Shown here piece after piece: positions 1 through 5,275 of a stretch of DNA of 5,275 nt. The notes under the pieces are model-generated. The model was not told the origin of the DNA. It saw only the letters and a list, made by a program, of their open reading frames with translations, and searched no databases. The first letter of the stretch is position 1. The number at the start of each line of letters is the position of its first letter. The translations under genes and the position numbers were made by a program. The DNA is from Anaerolineales bacterium (lineage in GTDB: Bacteria; Chloroflexota; Anaerolineae; Anaerolineales; E44-bin32): contig DAOUTT010000176.1 in NCBI GenBank assembly GCA_030668545.1, positions 1-5,275 of the forward strand, in the 5' to 3' direction.

Positions 1-1361
1 CCGTGCCGGATGTGCTCTTCCTGTGTGTCATCAGGGGCTTTTTTTAACTCAGGTCTGCTCCAACCACGGTCTGTATGCTTCCACCCGGCTCTTTCTGCAG
101 CCTTTTCGACGACCTTATCGATGCTTACGCCCTTCGGTAGAGGTGTATCCACGGAAAGAAGAGAACCTTCTCTCAGCAGGTTCCGAACCCTGATCTCCAC
201 TGGATCGATCCCGAGTGATTCGGCCAGCTTATTCATCTGCCCCTCGGCAGCAAATGCCCCTTGTGGTCCGCCAAAACCGCGGAAGGCGCCGCCAGGAATG
301 TGATTTGTATACACGGAACATGCATCTACCTTCACGTTCGGAATCTCATAAGGGCCCGTGCACATCAGGGTGGCATTCCCAAGAACCTTGGTGGAGGTAT
401 ATGCATAGGCACCGCCGTCCTGGATCACATCAACCTCAGCCGCTGTGAGAACGCCATCTTTCGTGGCACCCCATTTCGTCCTCAAGATGAAAGGGTGTCG
501 CTTGTGATGACCGATGATCGATTCCTCCCGGGACCAGATGATCTTGACCGGCCTATCGATGCCTTGCTGGTGCAAACGATAGGCTGCGAGAGCCAGGGCG
601 ATCTGGATCGACATATCCTCCCGTCCGCCGAAGGCCCCTCCAATCGCCGGGTAGATCACGCGGATCTGATCCCGCGGCAACCCCAATGCATGGGCAACTT
701 GTTCCTGGTCTTCATGCGTCCATTGTCCAGCGGCTTCGATCGCCACCCGCCCGTCTTCACCGATATAGCTTATTCCCGCTTCGGGCTGAAGATACGCATG
801 CTCCTGCCAGGGTGTATGGTATTCCCCTTCAATAATCACATCCGCTGCCCCAAACCCTGCCTCAAGATCCCCCTTCCGAATCTGGTAATGGCAAAAGACA
901 TTGCTGCCATTATCGGGGTGGATGAGGGAGCTTGATTCGCGCATCGCTTCCAGTGGATCCAGAATCACTGGCAAGTCCTCATATTCCACCACGATGCGTT
1001 TGACCGCCTCCGCGGCGATCGCTTCTTGATCGGCAATAACCAGCGCGACCTGGTCACCAATAAAACGGACCCGGTCGGTATAGGGCTTGGATGATCCCGG
1101 ACCACACAATACAGGCTGATCGGGCATGATCAGACCATACTCGTTTACGGGCACGTCCTTGGCAGTGAATACCGCCACGACACCAGGGATGGATTCAGCA
1201 GAGGTACTATCGATCTTTGTTATGCGTGCGTGAGGTCGACCCGCAAAAAGAATCTTCATATAAGCCTGGTTGGGTCGGTTGATATCCCCAGGGTAAAGGG
1301 CTTTTCCAGTGACTTTTTCTACAGCGTCGACGCGCTGGATCGATTTTCCAATCACAGACAT
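1..1361 (-). CDS. Xanthine dehydrogenase family molybdopterin-binding catalytic subunit (partial, 3' end outside window)
   Basis: Large catalytic subunit of a molybdenum hydroxylase, which hydroxylates a substrate carbon with water and passes electrons to the FeS/FAD subunit. The open frame gives 453 complete codons and runs off the window; family members are usually about 750-790 residues, so roughly 60% is present. Residues 1-130 are the a/b hammerhead domain (IGKSIQRVDAVEKVTGKALY, then RFIGDQVALVIAD near 99-111). The Mo-binding domain follows: PWQEHAYLQPEAG (184-196), Gln213, GGAFGGRE (241-248) and GGAFRGFGGPQGAF (357-370). By alignment from memory to bovine XDH, Gln213, Glu248 and Phe363 match Gln767, Glu802 and Phe914; the 35-residue spacing of the first two is identical. 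The equivalent of Arg880 is Asn329. There is no CO-dehydrogenase-type Cys loop. The ATG is fixed by an in-frame TGA directly before it and by GGAG at 1371-1368, 6 bases upstream. The family call is very secure; the substrate is not. Likely xdhA/pucD-like, but I give no symbol. Confidence 0.96.
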   Translation of the reverse strand, partial: MSVIGKSIQRVDAVEKVTGKALYPGDINRPNQAYMKILFAGRPHARITKIDSTSAESIPGVVAVFTAKDVPVNEYGLIMPDQPVLCGPGSSKPYTDRVRFIGDQVALVIADQEAIAAEAVKRIVVEYEDLPVILDPLEAMRESSSLIHPDNGSNVFCHYQIRKGDLEAGFGAADVIIEGEYHTPWQEHAYLQPEAGISYIGEDGRVAIEAAGQWTHEDQEQVAHALGLPRDQIRVIYPAIGGAFGGREDMSIQIALALAAYRLHQQGIDRPVKIIWSREESIIGHHKRHPFILRTKWGATKDGVLTAAEVDVIQDGGAYAYTSTKVLGNATLMCTGPYEIPNVKVDACSVYTNHIPGGAFRGFGGPQGAFAAEGQMNKLAESLGIDPVEIRVRNLLREGSLLSVDTPLPKGVSIDKVVEKAAERAGWKHTDRGWSRPELKKAPDDTQEEHIRH

Positions 1362-1371
1362 TCAGTGCTCC
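1362..1371 (-). promoter_or_regulatory. Ribosome binding site of the catalytic subunit gene, with in-frame stop abutting the start
   Basis: GGAG lies at 1371-1368, followed by a 6-base spacer and ATG at 1361-1359. The three bases just before the ATG (1364-1362) read TGA in the same frame, so no upstream start is possible. The 67-base gap back to the previous stop (1429) shows no convincing promoter or terminator to my eye. I therefore expect the gene to be read from the same transcript as its upstream neighbours. Confidence 0.8.
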
Positions 1372-1428
1372 AGGCGATTGATCTTTCGAGTAACACTTAG
1401 ACTCCCTAACTGGATGACCTGCGGTAAC

Positions 1429-3135
1429 CTACGATCGCAATCGCTCCAATTCAAGATCGAATATGCGTCGCAACACTGCAATGCTAATTGCGTAGGTTGG
1501 GTCCATTCCAAAATAGGACAGCGAGCCAGCCCCCAGGTTCTTCCCTCGGGTCATCGGAGTATCGGATGCATAGTGGAGGACACCAAGGTCAAATGGCAGA
1601 CCATATAAGTTGACGATCTCATTAATCGGATATCGTTTTGGGCGGAAGAGTTCATATACAGCTGATAAATATGGGCTTGCCTCCATCTCGATGTCCGTAT
1701 AACCCTCTCGGTAGAACACATCCATGTAGCGCGGCGTTTGCAGGAACGTACCCAGCACACTTACTGCCTTCTGATTGTCGAGAACTGTTCCATAAACCAG
1801 GTCATCGCGAATGTCGGCGGCGCTGAAGGAATTCTCGAAGAGATACGTGTTGCGGGAATGCTCGTCATGGATAACTGCCGGGATCATCACGTCGCCGATG
1901 ACGCCGTTTAGAGTCGCCGCCTTGCCCATGACGTAAACACCGCGCAATTCTCCAAACCGTGTGGCAGCATTCGAGAGGATCAGGTAAGCCGCCATTCCCA
2001 GCGGATAGTCGATGTTCATAACAATCGCGTCAGAATCTTTAAGCCGATCGAGGTCCTCACACTGGAGCCGAGGGTCGATCCAATCAGGTCGTATATGTCT
2101 AAGCTCGATAAGTTGAGCCTCTACGTCGAAAGCATGTTCGTTCTGAACGCGTATGATCCCAGAATCTCTTTCGGCTTGTGTGCGTTGACTGAGTGCATCT
2201 TTGCCATGGTCCGAGCGCACGTACTTCTTGAGTGTGTAGTAAAGGAAATTCTCCCGGCTGGAGGGGATCTGTCTGGATTTGATCTCCTCCCACTCTTCCA
2301 GGAGGTCATGGCACTCCGGTTGCTTCAGATAACTGACAAGCTCTTCTTCATGGCGGAGGGCATAACCGCTGATTAAGTTGACGATGCTGTGGGCGTTACT
2401 GGAAACGAAATAAACCGGTCGTTGCAGGATGGAAGGGATGGCATCCTCAACACATTCCCACCAGATTTGGGTCGCCTGGCGGTAATCATTCAGAGAACCT
2501 GCTAAGAGACGGATATTTAACCGTTTCTCCTTCGAGGCAATTGCGCTGAGCACCAACCAGAACGACTCCCCCCAGGCCTCGTGTAATCTCCTCAAATCGC
2601 CGGTTGCAATCGCCAAACCGGCAGCAAGAACTGCAAGCCCCTCGTCCGTATCGATCGGGTCGTCTAGAAACGATCTTACCTGTTCACCCTGCAATAGATG
2701 ATGAAGTTTATTCCACTCGATTTGGAAGGCAGTTAAAAGCGGAACCATATCGTCGATATCTGAGCGGCTTGCGATGTAGCAGGCAAGTGTATCTTTCCCA
2801 TCGAAGAAACTTCTCCGACGGCGAGCCTGCGCCACAGCCGGCTGCCACTTCTCGACATTTCCGAATCCCTTCTGCACGAAAACAGCCTGGCTTTGACCAA
2901 GCACAACCCGCTCCACATCTACGATGCATGGGGGGAGGCGAAGAGAACTGTATATTAGCGCCGACGTATCCAGAACTTCAGAACGCGCATCCGGATGAAG
3001 AGATGACCCCATGTTCGTGTGCGCTTCCTCAAGCGAACGCACTCGCACATCCATTGTGGAACGTAATAGCGAGTAATACGTCCGCATATAAAGCTCAATT
3101 TCCTCAGAGCCTGTTCGTGGTACGGTTCTATCCAT
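1429..3135 (-). CDS. Hypothetical 568-residue protein with a putative nucleoside phosphorylase-like C-terminal domain
   Basis: I do not recognise this protein with certainty; it may belong to a catalogued DUF family (DUF6909 comes to mind, unverified). No signal peptide or membrane helix is seen, so it should be cytosolic. Residues 1-350 look mostly helical and match nothing I know; an early stretch reads ELYMRTYYSLLRST (14-27) and SALIYSSLRLP (58-68). Residues about 365-568 resemble the PNP/UDP phosphorylase superfamily: a strand and small-residue helix (IVMNIDYPLGMAAYLILSN, 371-389), GKAATLNGVIGDVMIP (404-419) like the family's G-AGGL---GD-V-P strand-loop, IEMEAS (482-487) like the ribose-binding E-M-E motif, and HYASDTP (521-527), where Asp525 could be the catalytic acid. 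The E-M-E to Asp gap (~40) is longer than the ~25 I recall for small nucleosidases. The start is supported by GAGG 7 bases upstream. It follows the membrane-protein gene by 9 bases and precedes the Mo-subunit gene by 67. The coding call is secure; the fold assignment is inference. Confidence 0.93.
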   Translation of the reverse strand: MDRTVPRTGSEEIELYMRTYYSLLRSTMDVRVRSLEEAHTNMGSSLHPDARSEVLDTSALIYSSLRLPPCIVDVERVVLGQSQAVFVQKGFGNVEKWQPAVAQARRRRSFFDGKDTLACYIASRSDIDDMVPLLTAFQIEWNKLHHLLQGEQVRSFLDDPIDTDEGLAVLAAGLAIATGDLRRLHEAWGESFWLVLSAIASKEKRLNIRLLAGSLNDYRQATQIWWECVEDAIPSILQRPVYFVSSNAHSIVNLISGYALRHEEELVSYLKQPECHDLLEEWEEIKSRQIPSSRENFLYYTLKKYVRSDHGKDALSQRTQAERDSGIIRVQNEHAFDVEAQLIELRHIRPDWIDPRLQCEDLDRLKDSDAIVMNIDYPLGMAAYLILSNAATRFGELRGVYVMGKAATLNGVIGDVMIPAVIHDEHSRNTYLFENSFSAADIRDDLVYGTVLDNQKAVSVLGTFLQTPRYMDVFYREGYTDIEMEASPYLSAVYELFRPKRYPINEIVNLYGLPFDLGVLHYASDTPMTRGKNLGAGSLSYFGMDPTYAISIAVLRRIFDLELERLRS

Positions 3136-3147
3136 CGATATACCTCA
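3136..3147 (-). promoter_or_regulatory. Ribosome binding site overlapping the upstream stop codon (translational coupling)
   Basis: The stop TGA of the small membrane-protein gene (3147-3145) shares two bases with the Shine-Dalgarno GAGG (3146-3143) of the 568-residue gene, whose ATG starts at 3135 after a 7-base spacer. A ribosome ending the first gene is thus positioned to start the second. This suggests the two proteins are made together. Confidence 0.75.
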
Positions 3148-3549
3148 ATATTTGCGTTTCCTTTTCTCTGAGCGCTCCCTGCGCTTCTTACGTTTTTCGG
3201 CCCTCCGGTCGACCAGGACATCTGTTTCGCCTGGCCGAATAGGAAAGACCATCGCGTAGATAAAGCTGAGAACCGTGTAGCTTAGGAGTGTGAACAGGAA
3301 TCCCACGATAATCTTGATCAGCAAACCGCCTCCCAGAAATGGAGCGAATTTGGGATAAAGGGCAGCTTGCGGCATGTACATCCAGCCGTTCTCAGCGTTG
3401 GCGCGTAAAAACCAATCAGCGAAGAAATAACCAGCTGTGGCGAAGAGCGCAATCAGGATTAATCCCACCCCTCTCCACTTGGGATCTAACCGTTCCCTAT
3501 CTTCCCGCTCCTTATCGAGAGATCTAAAGCGGTAGGAATCTCGTCCCAT
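3145..3549 (-). CDS. Small membrane protein of unknown function with two transmembrane helices and a basic C-terminal tail
   Basis: A 134-residue protein I cannot assign to a family. Residues 1-26 are hydrophilic and highly charged (LDKEREDRERLDPKWR at 11-26). A first membrane helix spans about 27-48 (GVGLILIALFATAGYFFADW). A loop of about 25 residues follows, including YMPQAALYPKFAPFLGGG (58-75), then a second helix at about 75-102. The tail (103-134) begins IRPGETDVLVDRRAEK and ends in a dense Lys/Arg cluster. By the positive-inside rule both termini should be cytoplasmic and the short loop outside. No signal peptidase site, metal-binding motif or catalytic motif is visible. The start is supported by GGAGG at 3562-3558 with an 8-base spacer. 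Its stop overlaps the next gene's ribosome binding site, so it probably works with the 568-residue protein, for example as a membrane anchor; that is inference. The basic tail could contact nucleic acid, acidic lipid headgroups or an acidic partner. Confidence 0.88.
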   Translation of the reverse strand: MGRDSYRFRSLDKEREDRERLDPKWRGVGLILIALFATAGYFFADWFLRANAENGWMYMPQAALYPKFAPFLGGGLLIKIIVGFLFTLLSYTVLSFIYAMVFPIRPGETDVLVDRRAEKRKKRRERSEKRKRKY

Positions 3550-3562
3550 GGCGGCTTCCTCC
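3550..3562 (-). promoter_or_regulatory. Strong ribosome binding site of the small membrane-protein gene
   Basis: A purine tract GAGGAGGAGGA precedes the ATG at 3549. The best-placed core is GGAGG (3562-3558) with an 8-base spacer. It is the strongest Shine-Dalgarno in the window and directly adjoins the hairpin described separately. This fits independent translation initiation for the inserted gene pair. Confidence 0.75.
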
Positions 3563-3587
3563 TCCTCGGCTCGCTAAGAACCGAGAA
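3563..3587 (-). promoter_or_regulatory. 10-bp hairpin abutting the Shine-Dalgarno (possible translational or mRNA-stability element)
   Basis: On the minus strand TTCTCGGTTC (3587-3578) and GAGCCGAGGA (3572-3563) can form ten consecutive pairs, two of them G-U, around the loop TTAGC. The 3' arm uses the first GAGGA of the purine tract, leaving GGAGG (3562-3558) free just outside the stem. There is no U-run after it, so it is not a standard intrinsic terminator. It could mark a 5' end, protect a processed transcript, or tune initiation. The pairing is seen directly; the role is inference. Confidence 0.45.
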
Positions 3588-3656
3588 CTCTTGTTATTAA
3601 CTCCCATCAGGGAGCATATATCGCATTAATCAAGTCACAACGATACCGTAAAAGAT

Positions 3657-5093
3657 TCATTGTGACTCAGAACCCTGACGCATCTGCTCGGCAGCACGCT
3701 CGAAGGCAGAGAGTATCTTATAGTAACCAGTGCAGCGGCACAGGTTTCCTGTAATCGCCTGCTGGATCGAAAAAATATCAGGCTCGGGCTGTTCTTCAAA
3801 TAGCTTAGCCCCCGCCATCAAGAACCCCGGCGTGCAATATCCGCATTGCACAGCACCTTCATCAATAAAAGCTTGCTGCAGCGGATGGAGCTTATCATCC
3901 TGGCTAAGCCCTTCGATGGTAACGATCTCTGCCCCATGCGCCCGCGGTGCGGGCACCATACAAGCCATCACCGCCACACCGTCGAGATAAACTGTGCAAG
4001 CACCGCATTCACCTTCCGCACAGCCTTCCTTTGTACCGGTTAAGCCCCCTTCCTCACGCAAGAGACGCAGAAGGGTTTTATTGAACCCGCTCTTGAAGCT
4101 ATACGGCTCCCCATTAATTGTCGTCTTGATCACTACGTCTTGATGATGCTCCATGGAGTCCGATAGGGGTTGAATCGGTTGAAATCCTGATCTTCCCCGC
4201 AACATCACTGGGTTCTTGGGGAAACCATCGCGCTCGTTGTCATTATTGATCTTCCGCAACGCCCGGAGCGTGCATACTCGCACCATTTCCTGGCGGTATT
4301 CCGCGCTTCCCCGTAAATCATCAATCGGGCGAGCTGCAAGTCCAGCGAGTTCGGCAGCCTTTTCGATAACATCAGGCTGGAGTTCCTTTCCTGTCAGGTA
4401 GGTTTCTGCCTCTGTTGCGTGGATGATCGTCGGTGCCACTGAGCCAAGCGTGATTACCGAGTGTTCAATTCGCCCATCCTTAATCAATAGCACTACGGCT
4501 GCGTTGACGACCGAAATCGCCTGCGCTCTACGTAACCCGAGTTTTATAAACGTGCTTCGGGCATTTTCTGCGAGGGCCGGGAAGGCGATGTCGCTCATCA
4601 ACTCCCCGTCCTTCATCACTGTTTTTCGGACGCCGGTGTAGAAATCCTCAATCGGTACTGTGCGTTCCCCCTCCTCAGAGAGCAAAGTGAGCTTTGCTCC
4701 CAGCGCCATGAGCGGCGGGATAGCATCGTTGGCTGGCGAGGCGGTGATGATATTTCCGGCGACCGTTCCGCGGTTGCGGATCTGGGGTGCGCCCACCTGC
4801 CAGCAGGCTCGCGCCAGTGTGAACGCCTTTTGTTGAATAAGCTCTGACCCGGCACAATGGTTGTGCGTCACCAAAGGACCGAGGTGGAGCCAACCATCAT
4901 CATCAAGCGTAATCCTATCCTGACCCGGTATGCGTGAAATATCGATCAATAGTTCCACACCCGGTCGTTGTCCGCGTTCCAATTCAAGGATCAGATCGGT
5001 TGCCCCGGCGACAATTCGAGCTCCCTCATTGTGTGCCGCCAGCAGTTCCACAGCTTGCTGCAATGTCGAGGGAGTGTAATAACGCGTCCACAT
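3657..5093 (-). CDS. Xanthine dehydrogenase family FAD-binding / [2Fe-2S] fused subunit
   Basis: Electron-transfer subunit of a molybdenum hydroxylase: it takes electrons from the Mo site through two [2Fe-2S] clusters to FAD, and on to NAD+ or another acceptor. It is 478 residues. The N-terminal half is the CoxM/CutM-type FAD domain, with VAGATDL (28-34) and RNRGTVAGNI (106-115) contacting FAD and a flavoprotein C-terminal subdomain to about 285. A linker (about 286-318) leads to the CoxS-type ferredoxin domain. Cys358, Cys363, Cys366 and Cys378 form the plant-type cluster (CAEGECGACTV). Cys417, Cys420, Cys452 and Cys454 form the helical cluster (CGYCTPG, CRCTGYY). All eight ligands are present. 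The domain order FAD then FeS is the reverse of the FeS-FAD order in Rhodobacter XdhA and eukaryotic XDH; many bacteria have separate genes. It starts 9 bases after the XdhC-like stop, with only a weak AGG (5108-5106) nearby, so initiation probably depends on translation of the upstream gene. Confidence 0.96.
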   Translation of the reverse strand: MWTRYYTPSTLQQAVELLAAHNEGARIVAGATDLILELERGQRPGVELLIDISRIPGQDRITLDDDGWLHLGPLVTHNHCAGSELIQQKAFTLARACWQVGAPQIRNRGTVAGNIITASPANDAIPPLMALGAKLTLLSEEGERTVPIEDFYTGVRKTVMKDGELMSDIAFPALAENARSTFIKLGLRRAQAISVVNAAVVLLIKDGRIEHSVITLGSVAPTIIHATEAETYLTGKELQPDVIEKAAELAGLAARPIDDLRGSAEYRQEMVRVCTLRALRKINNDNERDGFPKNPVMLRGRSGFQPIQPLSDSMEHHQDVVIKTTINGEPYSFKSGFNKTLLRLLREEGGLTGTKEGCAEGECGACTVYLDGVAVMACMVPAPRAHGAEIVTIEGLSQDDKLHPLQQAFIDEGAVQCGYCTPGFLMAGAKLFEEQPEPDIFSIQQAITGNLCRCTGYYKILSAFERAAEQMRQGSESQ

Positions 5094-5102
5094 ATTCCGT
5101 CT

Positions 5103-5275
5103 CTACCTGCCCTTCCCTTTGCTAGGGCGTTTTGGCGAATGTGCCATTCTTTCACCAGTTCCGCCGTGGCGCAACATGATGATCTGTGCCAGAACGGACA
5201 CTGCTATCTCCTCCGGCGTTTCAGCGTGTAATTCGAGCCCTATTGGCGACGTCACGCGGGCGATTTTATCCTCCG
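5103..5275 (-). CDS. XdhC/CoxI family molybdenum hydroxylase maturation factor (partial, C-terminal 56 residues)
   Basis: Only the end of the gene is inside the window; its 5' part lies beyond base 5275. The visible 56 residues contain ARVTSPIGLELHAETPEEIAVSVLAQII (given here as ARVTSPIGLEL, then HAETPEEIAVSVLAQII), the hallmark C-terminal stretch of the XdhC/CoxI Rossmann domain (consensus PIGL-----TP-EIA-SI-AEI). A basic tail ends SKGKGR before TAG at 5105-5103. Family members bind Mo-cofactor, help the sulfurase add the terminal sulfido ligand, and insert the cofactor into the catalytic subunit. They are needed for activity but are not part of the mature enzyme. Position directly before the FAD/FeS gene, with a 9-base gap, supports the call. 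The N-terminal Cys-containing region cannot be checked here. Confidence 0.88.
   Translation of the reverse strand, partial: EDKIARVTSPIGLELHAETPEEIAVSVLAQIIMLRHGGTGERMAHSPKRPSKGKGR

Larger units (their letters stand above)
3550..3656 (-). other. 107-base intergenic gap between the FAD/FeS subunit gene and the inserted gene pair
   Basis: This is the longest non-coding stretch in the window and the natural place for an extra promoter or processing site. Besides the hairpin at 3563-3587 it holds a short perfect stem, CTCCC-TGAT-GGGAG (3614-3601), followed by TTAATAAC rather than a run of T. That makes it at best a weak terminator or attenuator for the upstream cistrons. I tested several -35/-10 pairings by eye in the AT-rich part (about 3615-3655) and found none with both boxes good at normal spacing. 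A promoter is neither shown nor excluded. Confidence 0.4.

Noticed and set aside
268..310. The catalytic subunit as an aerobic CO dehydrogenase (CoxL form I)
   Set aside because: The corresponding loop reads HIPGGAFRGFGG and lacks the Cys-containing AYRCSFR-type active-site loop of CoxL, so CO oxidation is not supported.
261..935. A 224-codon plus-strand open frame
   Set aside because: It lies wholly antisense to the molybdopterin-binding subunit, whose minus-strand translation carries uninterrupted family motifs. The plus-strand product has no recognisable domain.
2604..3242. A 212-codon plus-strand open frame
   Set aside because: Antisense to the 568-residue gene and the end of the membrane-protein gene. 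It is proline-, arginine- and serine-rich in the way shadow frames are, and has no domain.
3601..3614. CTCCC-TGAT-GGGAG stem as an intrinsic terminator after the FAD/FeS gene
   Set aside because: Only 5 perfect pairs (6 with a wobble), followed by TTAATAAC instead of a T-run. Recorded only as part of the intergenic gap.
3615..3656. A sigma70-type promoter in the AT-rich part of the gap
   Set aside because: Several partial boxes exist (TTGTGA, TTGATT, TATATG), but none pair at 16-18 bases with good matches at both positions.
4152..4154. Internal ATG (Met314) as the start of a separate 2Fe-2S subunit gene
   Set aside because: There is no Shine-Dalgarno in the 20 bases before it and the frame is open through from the FAD domain, so a genuine fusion is the simpler reading.

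Overview
All recognisable genes lie on the minus strand, so transcription runs from high to low coordinates. The window is most of a molybdenum hydroxylase (xanthine dehydrogenase family) operon with two unrelated genes inside it. In transcription order it holds: the tail of an XdhC/CoxI-type maturation factor (5103-5275, cut by the window edge); one polypeptide joining the FAD domain and the 2Fe-2S domain (3657-5093); a small two-helix membrane protein of unknown function (3145-3549); a 568-residue protein of unknown function (1429-3135); and the large molybdopterin-binding catalytic subunit (1-1361, cut after residue 453).

The enzyme part is clear. The fused subunit keeps all eight cysteines for two [2Fe-2S] clusters and both FAD-contact motifs. 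The catalytic subunit keeps the Mo-cofactor loops and the glutamate equivalent to bovine XDH Glu802. It has Asn where purine-oxidising enzymes have the substrate-holding arginine (bovine Arg880), so purine as the substrate is not proven. Electrons would pass from substrate to Mo, then the two FeS clusters, then FAD; XdhC would supply the sulfurated cofactor.

The insert is the interesting part. The two middle genes are tightly coupled: 9 bases separate them, and the stop codon of the first lies inside the ribosome binding site of the second. They are preceded by a 107-base gap holding a 10-bp hairpin beside a strong Shine-Dalgarno. The last ~200 residues of the 568-residue protein look to me like a divergent nucleoside phosphorylase/nucleosidase fold (GDVMIP, IEMEAS and ASD motifs). 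If right, a base-releasing enzyme, or a sensor derived from one, sits inside an operon for a base-oxidising enzyme.

The organism is a bacterium of moderate GC with good Shine-Dalgarno sites. The gene content and sequence style remind me of Chloroflexota (Anaerolineae and relatives), but that is an impression. I saw no tRNA, rRNA, CRISPR array, insertion sequence or long repeat. There is no gene-free stretch over 300 bases.
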